This document shows positions 28,155 through 41,384 of a DNA stretch of 64,000 bases, one piece after another (the first letter of the stretch is position 1; each line of letters starts with the position of its first letter). The translations under genes were made by a program, and so were the position numbers. Origin of the DNA: Stenogyne calaminthoides (taxonomy: Eukaryota > Streptophyta > Magnoliopsida > Lamiales > Lamiaceae). Below the pieces are notes generated by a model. The model ran no database searches. It was not told the origin of the DNA and saw only the letters and a list, made by a program, of their open reading frames with translations. The DNA lies in contig JBBCBC010000007.1 in NCBI GenBank assembly GCA_037126765.1, positions 27,909,667 through 27,973,666 on the forward strand. The letters are read 5' to 3'.

Positions 28155-28835
28155 CCCAACGGATAATATGAGTGGGTAGTATAGGCATTTTTTTTTCATA
28201 GATCACTCTAGTAGGGTTTTGCTTGTTCTTGTTGTAATTTTGATCGCAAGGATGAGCGATGTCGGATGGAGGATCAGGAAACGGCGATTGGGGTTTTGGC
28301 CATTGGATGGTGAAAACTGTTTTGGCCATAACTTTTGACTCGTGTGTCTGTTTTCATATTATAACAATGTTTCGGAAACATCTTGAAGTCCTCTACATGT
28401 CTCACACCTTCGCCGTCCCTCTAAAACTGACCCACGGATAGTATTATAATATTTTTCTCAATCGCAACCCTCGTGTGATATTGTAATCGTTTTCCCAATG
28501 GATAATATGAGTGGGTAGTATAGGCAATTTTTTTTTCATAGATCACTGTAGTAGGGTTTTGGTTATTCTTGTTGTAATTTTGATCGCAAGGATGAGCGAT
28601 GTCAGATGGAGGATCTGGAAACGGCGATTGGGGTTTTGTCCATTGAATGGTGAAAACTGTTTTGGCAATAACTTTTGACCCGGGTGTCCGTTTTCCTATT
28701 ATAACCATGTTTCGGAAACGTCTTGAAGTCCTCTACATATCTCACAGCTTCGCCGTACCTCTAAAATTAACCCACCAGATAGTATTACAATATTTTTTCT
28801 ATAGCAACCCTCGTGTGATATTGCAATCGTTTTTC
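28155..28835 (+). repeat. Two-monomer stretch shared with 5.80-6.48 kb
   Basis: Partner of the stretch at 5800-6480, with the same rare variants in the same order (CTGACCCACGGATAG, GTTTTCCCAATGGATAATA, GGGTTTTGGTTATTC). Upstream, 27.85-28.15 kb also resembles 5.16-5.46 kb, but one monomer present at 5.46-5.80 kb is missing here. Confidence 0.65.
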
Positions 28836-29485
28836 CCAACGGATAATATGAGTGGGTAGTATAGGTATTTTTTTTCATAGATCACTGTAGTAGGGTTTTG
28901 CTTGTTCTTGTTATAATTTTGATCGCAAGGATGAGCGATGTCGGGTGGAGGATCTGGAAACAGCGATTGGGGTTTTGGCCATTGAATGGTGAAAACTGTT
29001 TTGGCCATAACTTTTGACTCGGATGTCCGTTTTTCTATTATAACCATGTTTCGGAAAAGTATTGATGTCGTATACATGTATCATAGTTTCACCGTCCCTC
29101 TAAAACTAACCCACCGGATAGTATTATAATATTTATCTCTATCGCAACCCTCGTGTGATATTGCAATCGTTTTTCCCAACGGATAATATGAGTGGGTAGT
29201 ATAGGTATTTTTTTTTCGTAGATCACTGTAGTAGGGTTTTGCTTGTTCTTGTTGTAATTTTGATCTCAAGGATGAGCGATGTCGGATGGAGGATGTGGAA
29301 ACATCGATTGGGGTTTTGGCCATTGGATGGTGAAAACTGTTTTGGCACATAACTTTTGACTCGGGTGTCCGTTTTCATATTATAAGCATGTTTCGGAAAC
29401 GTCTTGAAGTCGTCTACATGTCTTACAGCTTCGCCGACCCTCTAAAACTGTCCCACCGGATAGTATTATAATATTTTTCTCTATT

Positions 29486-32208
29486 GCAACCCTCGTGTGA
29501 TATTGTAATCATTTTTCCCAACGGATAATATGAGTGGGTAGTATAGGCATTTTTTTTAATAGATCACTGTATTAGATTTTTGCTTGTTCTTGTTGTAATT
29601 TTTATCGCAAGGATGAGCGATGTCGGATGGAGGATCTGGAAACGGCGACTCGGGTTTTGGCCATTGGATGGTGAAAACTATTTTGGCCATAACTTTTGAC
29701 TCGGGTGTCCGTTTTCCTATTATAACCATGTTTTGGAAACGTCTTGTAGTAGTCTTAAAGTGTCACAGCTTCGTCGTCCCTCTAAAACTGACCGACCAGA
29801 TAGTATTATAATATTTTTCTCTATCGCAAGCCTCGTGTGATATTGTAATCATTTTTCCCAACGGATAATATGAGTGGGTAGTATTGTCATTTTTTTTCAT
29901 AAATCACTGAAGTAGGGTTTTGCTTGTTCTTGTTGTAATTTTGATCGCAAGGCTGAGCGATGTCGGATGGAGGATCTGGAAACGGCGATTGGAGTTTTGG
30001 CCATTGGATGGTGAAAACTGTTTCTGCCATAACTTTTGACTAGGGTGTCCGTTTTCCTATTATAACCATGTTTCGGAAACGTCTTGAAGTCGTCTACATG
30101 TCTTACTGCTTCGCCGACCCTCTAAAACTAACCAACCGGATAGTATTATAATATTTTTCTCTATTGCAACCCTCGTGTGATATTGTATTCATTTTTCCCA
30201 AAGGATAATATGAGTGGGTAGTATAGGCATTTTTTTTCATAGATCACTGTAGTAGGGTTTTGCTTGTTCTTGTTGAAATTTTGATCGCAAGGATGAGCGA
30301 TGTTGGGTGGAGGATCTAGAAACGACGATTGGGGTTTTGGCCAATGGATGGTGAAAACTGTTTTGGCCATATCTTTTGACTCTGGTGTCTGTTTTCCTAT
30401 TATAACCATGTCTCCGAAAGGTATTGAAGTCGTCTACATGTCTCACAGCTTCGCCGACCCTCTAAATCTGACCCACTGGATAGTACTATAATATATTTCT
30501 CTATCGCAACCCTTGTGTGATATTGTAATCGTTTTTCCCAACGGATAATATGAGTGGGTAGTATAGGCATTTTTTTTTCATAGATCACTGTAGTAGGGTT
30601 TTGCTTGTTCTTGTTGTAATTTTGATCGCAAGGATGAGCGATGTCGGGTGAAGGATTTTGACAAGCGATTGGGGTTTTGGCCATTGGATGGTGAAAACTG
30701 TTTTGGCCATAACTTTTGACTCGGATTTCCGTTTTCCTATTATAACCATGTTTCAGAAACGTCTTGAAGTCGTCTACTTGTCTCACAGCTTCGCCGTCCC
30801 TCTAAAACTAACCCACCAGATAGTATTAAAATATTTTTTTTATATCGCAACCCTCGTGTGATATTGTAATCATTTTTCCCAACGGATAATATGAGTGGGT
30901 AGTATAGGTATTTTTTTTTCATATTTCACTGTAGTAGGGTTTTGCTTGTTCTTGTTGTAATTTTTATCGCATGGATGAGCTATGTCGGATGGAGGATCTG
31001 GAAACGGCGATTGGGGTTTTGGCCATTGGATGGTGAAAACTGTTTTGGCCATAACTTTTGACTCGTGTGTCTGTTTTCATATTATAACAATGTTTTGGAA
31101 ACGTCTTGAAGTCCTCTACATGTCTCACACCTTCTTCTCCCTCTAAAACTAACCCACGGATAGTATTATAATATTTTTCTCAATCGCAACCCTCGTGTGA
31201 TATTGTAATCGTTTTTCCCAAGGGATAATATTAGTGGGTAGTATAGGCATTTTTTTTTCATAGATCACTGTTGTAGGGTTTTGCTTGTTCTTGTTGTAAT
31301 TTTGATCGCAAGGATGAGCGATGTCGGATGGAAGATCTGGAAACGGCGCTTGGGGTTTTGGCCATTGAATGGTGAAAACTGTTTTGGCAATAACTTTTGA
31401 CTCGGGTGTCCGTTTTCCTATTATAACCATGTTTCGGAAACGTCTTGAAGTCCTCTACATATCCCACAGCTTCGCCGTACCTCTAAAATTAACCCACCAG
31501 ATAGTATTATAATATTTTTCTCTATCGCAACCCTCGTGTGATATTGTAATCATTTTTCCCAACGGATAATATGATTGGGTAGTATAGGCATTTTTTTTTC
31601 ATAAATCACTGTAGTGGGGTTTTGCTTGTTCTTGTTATAATTTTGATCGCAAGGATGAGCGATGTCGGGTGGAGGATCTGGAAACAACGATTGGGGTTTT
31701 GGCCATTGAATGGTGTAAACTGTTTTGGCCATAAGTTTTTACTCGGATGTCCGTTTTCCTATTATAACCATGTTTCGGAAAAGTATTGATGTCGTATACA
31801 TGTATCATAGCTTCACCGTCCCTCTAAAACTAACCCAACGGATAGTATTATAATATTTTTCTCTATCGCAACCCTCGTGTGATATTGCAATCGTTTTTCC
31901 CAACGGATAATATGAGTGGGTAGTATAGGTATTTTTTTTCATAGATCACTGTAGTAGGGTTTTGCTTGTTCTTGTTGTAATTTTGATCGCAAGGATGAGC
32001 GATGTCGGATGGAGGATCTGGAAACAGCGATTGGGGTTTTGGCCATTGGATGTTGAAAACTGTTTTGGCACATAACTTTTGACTCGGGTGTCCGTTTTCA
32101 TATTATAACCATGTTTCGGAAACGTCTTGAAGTCGTCTACATGTCTTACAGCTTCACCGACCCTCTAAAACTGACCCACCAGATAGTATTATAATATTTT
32201 TCTCTATT
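29486..32208 (+). repeat. Higher-order unit 1 of the 29-41 kb chain (8 monomers)
   Basis: The unit starts with a monomer marked GGCGACTCGGGTTTTGG. It then has monomers marked CTGTTTCTGCCATAAC with GTATTGTCATT; ATCTAGAAACG with CCATATCTTTTGAC; GATTTTGACAAGCG; GACTCGTGTGTCTG; GGCGCTTGGGG; GTATTGATGTCGTATAC; and TTGGCACATAAC. The next GGCGACTCGGG monomer follows 2722 bp later. This is the fullest form of the unit and serves as a reference for the shortened forms to its right. Confidence 0.8.
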
Positions 32209-34590
32209 GCAACCCTCGTGTGATATTGTAATCGTTTTTCCTAACGGATAATATGAGTGGGTAGTATAGGCATTTTTTTCATAGATCACTGTATTAGAGT
32301 TTTGCTTGTTCTTGTTGTAATTTTTATCGCATGGATGAGCGATGTCGGATGGAGGATCTGGAAACGGCGACTCGGGTTTTGGCCATTGGATGGTGAAAAC
32401 TATTTTGGCCATAACTTTTGACTCGGGTGTCCGTTTTCCTGTTATAACCATGTTTCGGAAACATCTTGAAGTAGTCTTAATGTTTCACAGCTTCGTCATC
32501 CATCTAAAACTGACCGACCAGATAGTATTATAATATTTTTCTCTATCGCAAGCCTCGTGTGATATTGTAATCATTTTTCCCAACGGATAATATGAGTGGG
32601 TAGTATTGTCATTTTTTTTCATAGATCACTGAAGTAGGGTTTTGCTTGTTCTTGTTGTAATTTTGATCGCAAGGATGAGCGATGTCGGATGGAGGATCTG
32701 GAAACGGCGATTGGAGTTTTGGCCATTGGATGGTGAAAACTGTTTCTGCCATAACTTTTGACTAGTGTGTCCGTTTTCCTAATATAACCATGTTTCGGAA
32801 ACGTCTTGAAGTCGTCTACATGTCTTACTGCTTCACCGACCCTCTAAAAACTGACCAACCGGATAGTATTATAATATTTTTCTCTATTGCAACCCTCGTG
32901 TGATATTGTATTCGTTTTTCCCAAAGGATAATATGAGTGGGTAGTATAGGAATTTTTTGTCATAGATCACTGTAGTAGGGTTTTGCTTGTTCTTGTTGTA
33001 ATTTTGATCGCAAGGATGAACGATATTGGGTGGAGGATCTAGAAATGGCGATTGTGGTTTTGGCCATTGGATGGTGAAAACTGTTTTGGCCATATCTTTT
33101 GACTCTGGTGTCCGTTTTCCTATTATAACCATGTTTTCGAAACGTATTGAAGTCGGCTACATGTCTCACAGCTTCGCCGACCCTCTAAATCTGACCCACT
33201 GGATAGTATTATAATATTTTTTTCTATCGCAACCCTTGTGTGATATTGTAATCGTTTTTCCCAACGGATAATATGAGTGGGTAGTATAGGCATTTTTTTT
33301 TCATAGATTACTGTAGTAGGGTTTTGCTTGTTCTTGTTGTAATTTTGATCGCAAGGATGAGCGATGTCGGGTGAAGGATTTTGACAAGCGATTGGGGTTT
33401 TGGCCATTGCATGGTGAAAACTGTTTTGGCCATATCTTTTGACTCTGGTGTCCGTTTTCCTATTATAATCATGTTTCTAAAACGTATTGAAGTCGTCTAC
33501 ATGTCTCACAGCTTCGCCAACCCTCTAAATCTGACCCACTAGATAGTATTATAATATTTTTTTCTATCGCAACCCTCGTGTGATATTGTAATCATTTTTC
33601 CCAACGGATAATATGAGTGGGTAGTATAGGTATTTGTTTTTCATATTTCACTGTAGTAGGGTTTTGCTTGTTCTTGTTGTAATTTTGATCGCAAGGATGA
33701 GCGATGTCGGATGGAGGATCTGGAAACGGCGATTGGGGTTTTGGCCATTGGATGGTGAAAACTGTTTTGCCCATAACTTTTGACTCGGATTTCCGTTTTC
33801 CTATTATAACCATGTTTCAGAAACGTCTTGAAGTCGTCTACTTGTCTCACAGCTTCGCCGTCCCTCTAAAACTAACCCACCAGATAGTATTATAATATTT
33901 TTTTTATATCGCAACCCTCGTGTGATATTGTAATCATTTTTCCCAACGGATAATATGAGTGGGTAGTATAGGTATTTGTTTTTCATATTTCACTGTAGTA
34001 GGGTTTTGCTTGTTCTTGTTGTAATTTTGATCGCAAGGATGAGCGATGTCGGATGGAGGATTTGGAAACGGCGATTGGGGTTTTGGCCATTGGATGGTGA
34101 AAACTGTTTTGGCCATAACTTTTGACTCGTGTGTCTGTTTTCATATTATAACAATGTTTAGAAACATCTTGAAGTCCTCTACATGTCTCACACCTTCTTC
34201 TCCCTCTAAAACTAACCCACGGATAGTATTATAATATTTTTCTCAATCGCAACCCTCGTGTGATATTGTAATCGTTTTTCCCAAGGGATAATATGAGTGG
34301 GTAGTATAGGTATTTTTTTTTCATAGATCACTGTAGTAGGGTTATGCTTGTTCTTGTTGTAATTTTGATCGCAAGGATGAGCGATGTCGGATGGAGGATC
34401 TGAAAACAGCGATTGGGGTTTTGGCCATTGGATGGTGAAAACTGTTTTGGCACATAACTTTTGACTCGGGTGTCCGTTTTCATATTATAACCATGTTTCG
34501 GAAACGTCTTGAAGTCGTCTACATGTCTTACAGCTTCACCGACCCTCTAAAACTGACCCACCAGATAGTATTATAATATTTTTCTCTATT
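32209..34590 (+). repeat. Higher-order unit 2 of the chain (7 monomers)
   Basis: Order: GGCGACTCGGG, CTGTTTCTGCC, ATCTAGAAATGG with CCATATCTTTTG, then a hybrid that begins GATTTTGACAAGCG and ends with the CCATATCTTTTG type, then a monomer ending in the GACTCGGATTTCC type, the GACTCGTGTGTCTG type, and the TTGGCACATAAC type. The GGCGCTTGGGG and GTATTGATGTCG monomers of unit 1 are absent. The hybrid near 33370-33560 shows that exchange happened within monomers. Confidence 0.75.
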
Positions 34591-36292
34591 GCAACCCTCG
34601 TGTGATATTGTAATCGTTTTTCCCAACGGATAATATGAGTGGGTATATAGGCATTTTTTTTCATAGATCACTGTATTAGAGTTTTGCTTGTTCTTGTTGT
34701 AATTTTTATCGCAAGGATGAGCGATGTCGGATGGAGGATCTGGAAACGGCGACTCGGGTTTTGGCCATTGGATGGTGAAAACTATTTTGGCCATAACTTT
34801 TGACTCGGGTGTCTGTTTTCCTATTATAACCATGTTTCGGAAACGCCTTGAAGTAGTCTTAATGTGTCACATCTTCGTCGTCCATCTAAAACTGACCGAC
34901 CAGATTGTATTATAATATTTTTCTCTATCGCAAGCCTCGTGTGATATTGTAATCATTTTTCCCAACGGATAATATGAGTGGGTAGTATTGTCATTTTTTC
35001 TTCATAGATCACTGTAGTAGGGTTTTGCTTGTTCTTGTTGTAATTTTGATCGCAAGGATGAGCGATGTCGGATGGAGGATCTGGAAACGGCGATTGGAGT
35101 TTTGGCCATTTGATGGTGAAAATTGTTTCTGCCATAACTTTTGACTAGGGTGTCTGTTTTCCTATTATAACCATGTTTCGAAAACGTCTTGAAGTCGTCT
35201 ACATGTCTTACTACTTCGCCGACCCTCTAAAACTGACCAACCGGATAGTATTATAATATTTTTCTCTTTTGCAACCCTCGTGTGATATTGTATTCGTTTT
35301 TCCCAAAGGATAATATGAGTGGGTAGTATAGGCATTTTTTATCATAGATCACTGTATTAGGGTTTTGCTTGTTCTTGTTGTAATTTTGATCGCAAGGATG
35401 AGCGATGTTGGGTGGAGGATCTAGAAACGGCGATTGGGGTTTTGGCCATTGGATGATGAAAACTGTTTTGGCCATATCTTTTGACTCTGGTGTCCGTTTT
35501 CCTATTATAACCATGTTTCCGAAACGTATTGAAGTCGTCTACATTTCTCACAAAACCGCCAAACCCTCTAAATCGACCCAATTGGATAGTATTATATTAT
35601 TTTTTTCTATCGCAACCCTTGTGTGATATTATAATCGTTTTTCCCAACGGATAATATGAGTGGGTAGTATAGGCATATTTTTTTCATAGATCACTGTAGT
35701 AGGGTTTTGCTTATTCTTGTTGTAATTTTCATCGCAAGGATGAGCGATGTCGGGTGAAGGATTTTGACAAGCGATTGGGGTTTTGGCCATTGGATGGTGA
35801 AAACTATTTTGGCCATAACTTTTGACTCGGGTGTCCATTTTCCTATTATAACCATGTTTCGGAAACATCTTGAAGTAGTCTTAATGTGTCACAGCTTCGT
35901 CGTCCATCCAAAACTGACCGACCAGATTGTATTATAATATTTTTCTCTATCGCAAGCCTCGTGTGATATTGTAATCATTTTTCCCAACGGATAATATGAG
36001 TGGGTAGTATAGGTATTTTTTTTTCATATTTCACTGTAGTAGGGTTTTTCTTGTTCTTGTTGTAATTTTGATCGCAAGGATGAGCGATGTCGGATGGAGG
36101 ATCTGGAAACGGCGATTGGAGTTTTGGCCATTTGATGGTGAAAATTGTTTCTGCCATAACTTTTGACTAGGGTGTCTGTTTTCCTATTATAACCATGTTT
36201 CGGAAACGTCTTGAAGTCGTCTACATGTCTTACTGCTTCGCCGACCCTCTAAAATTGACCAACCAGATAGTATTATAATATTTTTCTCTATT
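34591..36292 (+). repeat. Higher-order unit 3 of the chain (5 monomers)
   Basis: Order: GGCGACTCGGG, CTGCCATAAC type, ATCTAGAAACGG with CCATATCTTTTG, then a hybrid starting GATTTTGACAAGCG and continuing as the first class (CTATTTTGGCC, AGTAGTCTTAATGTGTC), then a second CTGCCATAAC-type monomer. Length is 1702 bp. The third monomer has an aberrant end, CTCTAAATCGACCCAATTGG, which is shared with the corresponding monomer of unit 4. Confidence 0.75.
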
Positions 36293-37649
36293 GCAACCCT
36301 CGTGTGATATTGTAATCGTTTTTCCCAACGGATAATATGAGTGGGTAGTATAGGCATTTTTTTTCATAGATCACTGTATTAGAGTTTTTCTTGTCCTTGT
36401 TGAAATTTTTATCGCAAGGATGAGCGATGTCGGATGGAGGATCTGGAAACGGCGACTCGGGTTTTGGCCATTGGATGGTGAAAACTATTTTGGCCATAAC
36501 TTTTGACTCGGGTGTCCATTTTCCTATTATAACCATGTTTCGGAAACATCTTGAAGTAGTCTTAATGTGTCACAGCTTCGTCGTCCATCCAAAACTGACC
36601 GACCAGATTGTATTATAATATTTTTCTCTATCGCAAGCCTCGTGTGATATTGTAATCATTTTTCCCAACGGATAATATGAGTGGGTAGTATTGTCATTTT
36701 TTTTCATAGATCACTGAAGTAGGGTTTTGCTTATTCTTGTTGTAATTTTGATTGCAAGGATGAGCGATGTCGGATGGAGGATCTGGAAACAGCGATTGGA
36801 GTTTTGGCCATTGGATGGTGAAAACTGTTTCTCCCATAACTTTTGACTAGGGTGTTCGTTTTCCTATTATAACCATGTTTCAGAAATGCCTTGAAGTCGT
36901 CTACATGTCTTACTGCTTCGCCGACCCTCTAAAACTGACCAACCGGATAGTATTATAATATTTTTCTCTATTGCAACCCTCGTGTGATATTGTATTCGTT
37001 TTTCCCAAAGGATAATATGAGTGGGTAGTATAGGCATTTTTTTCATAGATCACTGTAGTAGGGTTTTGCTTGTTCTTGTTGTAATTTTGATCGCAAGGAT
37101 GAGCGATGTTGGGTGGAGGATCTAGAAACGGCGATTGGGGTTTTGGCCATTGGATGGTGAAAACTGTTTTGGCCATATCTTTTGACTCGGGTGTCCGTTT
37201 TCCTATTATAACCATGTTTCCGAAACGTATTGAAGTCGTCTACATGTCTCTACAAACCCGACCCTCTAAATCGACCCAATTGGATAGTATTATAATATTT
37301 TTTTCTATCGCAACCCTTGTGTGATATTGTAATCGTTTTTCCCAACGGATAATATGAGTGGGTAGTATAGGCATTTTTTCTTCATAGATCACTGTAGTAG
37401 GGTTTTGCTTGTTCTTGTTGTAATTTTGATCGCAAGGATGAGCGATGTCGGGTGAAGGATTTTGACAAGCGATTGGGGTTTTGGCCATTGGATGGTGAAA
37501 ACTGTTTTGGCCATATCTTTTGACTTTGGTGTCCGTTTTCCTATTATAACCATGTTTCCGAAACGTATTGAAGTCGTCTACATGTCTCACAGCTTTGCCG
37601 ACCCTCTAAATCTTACCCACTGGATAGTATTATAATATTTTTTTCTATC
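36293..37649 (+). repeat. Higher-order unit 4 of the chain (4 monomers)
   Basis: Order: GGCGACTCGGG, TTTCTCCCATAAC (a variant of the CTGCC type), ATCTAGAAACGG with CCATATCTTTTG, and a hybrid that begins GATTTTGACAAGCG and ends CCATATCTTTTGACTTTGG. Length is 1357 bp. The aberrant end CTCTAAATCGACCCAATTGG near 37261-37285 links it to unit 3. Confidence 0.78.
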
Positions 37650-39009
37650 GCAACCCTTGTGTGATATTGTAATCGTTTTTCCCAACGGATAATATGAGTG
37701 GGTAGTATAGGCATTTTTTTCAAATATCACTGTATTAGAGTTTTGCTTGTTCTTGTTGTAATTTTTATCGCAAGGATGAGCGATGTCGGATGGAGGATCT
37801 GGAAACGGCGACTCGGGTTTTGGCCATTGGATGGTGAAAACTATTTTGGCCATAACTTTTGACTCGGGTGTCCGTTTTCCTATTATAACCATGTTTCGGA
37901 AACGTCTTGAAGTAGTCTTAATGTGTCACAGCTTCGTCGTCCATCTAAAACTGACCGACCAGATAGTATTATAATATTTTTCTCTATCGCAACCCTCGTG
38001 TGATATTGTAATCATTTTTCCCAACAGATAATATGAGTGGGTAGTATTGTCATTTTTTTTCATAGATCACTGAAGTAGGGTTTTGCTTGTTCTTGTTGTA
38101 ATTTTGATCGCAAGGATGAGCGATGTCGGATGGAGGATCTGGAAACGGCGATTGGAGTTTTGGCCATTGGATGGTGAAAACTGTTTCTGCCATAACTTTT
38201 GACTAGGGTGTCCGTTTTCTTATTATAACCATGTTTCGGAAATGTCTTGAAGTCGTCTACATGTCTTACTGCTTCGCCGACCCTCTAAAATTGACCAACC
38301 AGATAGTATTATAATATTTTTCTCTATTGCAACCCTCGTGTGATATTGTATTCGTTTTTCCCAAAGGATAATATGAGTGGGTAGTATAGGCATTTTTTTT
38401 CATAGATCACTGTAGTAGGGTTTTGCTTGTTCTTGTTGTAATTTTGATCGCAAGGATGAGCGATGTCGGGTGAAGGATTTTGACAAGCGATTGGGGTTTT
38501 GGCCATTGGATGGTGAAAACTGTTTTGGCCATAACTTTTGACTCGGATTTCCGTTTTCCTATTATAACCATGTTTCAGAAACGTCTTGAAGTCGTCTAGT
38601 TGTCTCACAGCTTCGCTGTCCCTCTAAAACTAACCAACCAGATAGTATTATAATATTTTTTTTATATCGCAACCCTCGTGTGATATTGTAATCATTTTTC
38701 CCAACGGATAATATGAGTGGGTAGTATAGGTATTTTTTTTTCATATTTCACTGTAGTAGGGTTTTGCTTGTTCTTGTTGTATATTTGATCGCAAGGATGA
38801 GCGATAGCGGATGGAGGATCTGGAAACGGCGATTGGGGTTTTGGCCATTGGATGGTGAAAACTGTTTTGGCCATATCTTTTGACTCTGGTGTCCGTTTTC
38901 CTATTATAACCATGTTTCCGAAACGTATTGAAGTCGTCTACATGTCTCACAGCTTCGCCGACCCTCTAAATCTTACCCACTGGATAGTATTATAATATTT
39001 TTTTCTATC
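37650..39009 (+). repeat. Higher-order unit 5 of the chain (4 monomers)
   Basis: Order: GGCGACTCGGG, CTGTTTCTGCC, GATTTTGACAAGCG with GACTCGGATTTCC, then a monomer with GAGCGATAGCGG ending in the CCATATCTTTTG type. Length is 1360 bp. The starts of units 5 and 6 are nearly identical, both with TTTTTTTCAAATATCACTG, which is otherwise rare. This places their separation among the most recent events in the window. Confidence 0.78.
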
Positions 39010-41384
39010 GCAACCCTTGTGTGATATTGTAATCGTTTTTCCCAACGGATAATATGAGTGGGTAGTATAGGCATTTTTTTCAAATATCACTGTATTAGAG
39101 TTTTGCTTGTTCTTGTTGTAATTTTTATCGCAAGGATGAGCGATGTCGGATGGAGGATCTGGAAACGGCGATTCGGGTTTTGGCCATTGGATGGTGAAAA
39201 CTATTTTGGCCATAACTTTTGACTCGGGTGTCCGTTTTCCTATTATAACCATGTTTCGGAAACGTCTTGAAGTAGTCTTCATGTCTCACAGCTTCGTCGT
39301 CCGTTTAAAACTGACCGACCAGATAGTATTATAATATTTTTCTCTATCGCAACCCTCGTGTGATATTGTAATCATTTTTCCCAACGGATAATATGAGTGG
39401 GTAGTATTGTCATTTTTTTTCATAGATCACTGAAGTAGGGTTTTGCTTGTTCTTGTTGTAATTTTGATCGCAAGGATGAGCGATGTCGGATGGAGGATTT
39501 GGAAACGACGATTGGAGTTTTGGCCATTGGATGGTGAAAACTGTTTCTGCCATAACTTTTGACTAGGACGTCCGTTTTCCTATTATAACCATGTTTCGGA
39601 AATGGCTTGAAGTCGTCTACATGATTTCTGCTTCGCCGACCCTCTAAAACTGACCAACCGGATAGTATTATAATATTTTTCTCTATTGCAACCCTCGTGT
39701 GATATTGTATTCGTTTTTCCCAAAGGATAATATGAGTGGGTAGTATAGGCATTTTTTTTCATAGATCACTGTAGTAGGGTTTTGCATGTTCTTGTTGTAA
39801 TTTTGATCGCAAGGATGAGCGATGTTGGGTGGAGGATCTAGAAAAGGCGATTGGGGTTTTGGCCAATGGATGGTGAAAACTGTTTTGGCCATATCTTTTG
39901 ACTCTGGTGTCCGTTTTCCTATTATTACCATGTTTCCGAAATGTCTTGAAGTCGTCTACATGTCTCACAGCTTCGCCGACCCTCTAAATCTGACCCACTG
40001 GATAGTATTATAATATTTTTCTCTATCGCAACCCTCGTGTGATATTGTAATCGTTTTTCCCAACGGATAATATGAGTGGGGAGTATAGGCTTTTTTTTTC
40101 ATAGATCACTGTAGTAGGGTTTTGCTTGTTCTTGTTGTAATTTTGATCGCAAGGATGAGCGATGTCGGGTGGAGGATTTGGACAAGCGATTGGGGTTTTG
40201 GCCATTGGATGGTGAAAACTGTTTTAGCCATAACTTTTGACTCGTGTGTCTGTTTTCATTTTATAACAATGTTTCGGAAACATCTTAAAGTCCTCTACAT
40301 GTCTCACACCTTCTTCTCCCTCTAAAACTAACCCACGGATAGTATTATAATATTTTTCTCAATCGAAACCTTCGTGTTATTTTTTAATCGTTTTTCCAAG
40401 GGATAATATGCGTGGGTAGTATAGGCATTTTTTTTAATAGTTCACTGTTGTTCGGTTTTGCTTGTTCTTGTTATAATTTGTTCGCAAGGATGAGCGATGT
40501 CGGATGGAGTATCTGGAAATGGCGCTTGGGGTTTCGGCCATTGAATGGTGAAAACTGTTTTGGCAATAACTTTTGACTCGGGTGTCCGTTTTCCTATTAT
40601 AACCATGTTTCGGAAACGTCTTGAAGTCCTCTACATATCTTTCGGCTTCGCCGTACCTCTAAAATTAACCCACCTGATAGTATTATAATATTTTTCTCTA
40701 TCGGAACCCTCGTGTGATATTGTAATCATTTTTCCCAACGGATAATATGAGTGGGTAGTATAGGCATTTTTTTTTCATAAATCACTGTAGTAGGGTTTTG
40801 CTTGTTCTTGTTATAATTTTGATCGCAAGGATGAGCGATGTCGGGTGGAGGATATGGAAACAGCGATTGGAGTTTTGACCATTGAATGGTGAAAACTGTT
40901 TTGGACATAACTTTTGACTCGGGTGTCCGTTTTCCTATTATAACCATTATTCGGAAAAGTATTGATGTCGTATACATGTATCATAGCTTCACCGTCCCTC
41001 TAAAACTAACCCACCGGATAGTATTATAATAATTTTCTCTATCGCAACCCTCGTGTGATATTGCAATCGTTTTTCCCAACGGATAATATGAGTGGGTAGT
41101 ATAGGTATTTTTTTTCATAGATCACTGTAGTAGGGTTTTGCTTGTTCTTGTTGTAATTTTGATCGCAAGGATGAGCGATGTCGGATGGAGGATCTGGAAA
41201 TGGCGATTGGGGTTTTGGATATTGGATGGTGAAAACTGTTTCGGCACATAACTTTTGACTCGAGTGTCCGTTTTCATATTATAACCATGTTTTGGAAACG
41301 TCTTGAAGTCGTCTACATGTCTTACAGCTTCGCCGACCCTCTAAAACTTACCCACAAAATAGTATTATAATATTTTTCTCTATT
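39010..41384 (+). repeat. Higher-order unit 6 of the chain (7 monomers)
   Basis: It starts with GGCGATTCGGG, then the CTGTTTCTGCC type, the ATCTAGAAAAGG type, a TTTGGACAAGCG monomer ending in the GACTCGTGTGTCTG type, GGCGCTTGGGG, GTATTGATGTCG and TTTCGGCACATAAC types. Monomer classes absent from units 3-5 therefore return here, so the chain is not a simple one-way decay. Confidence 0.72.
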
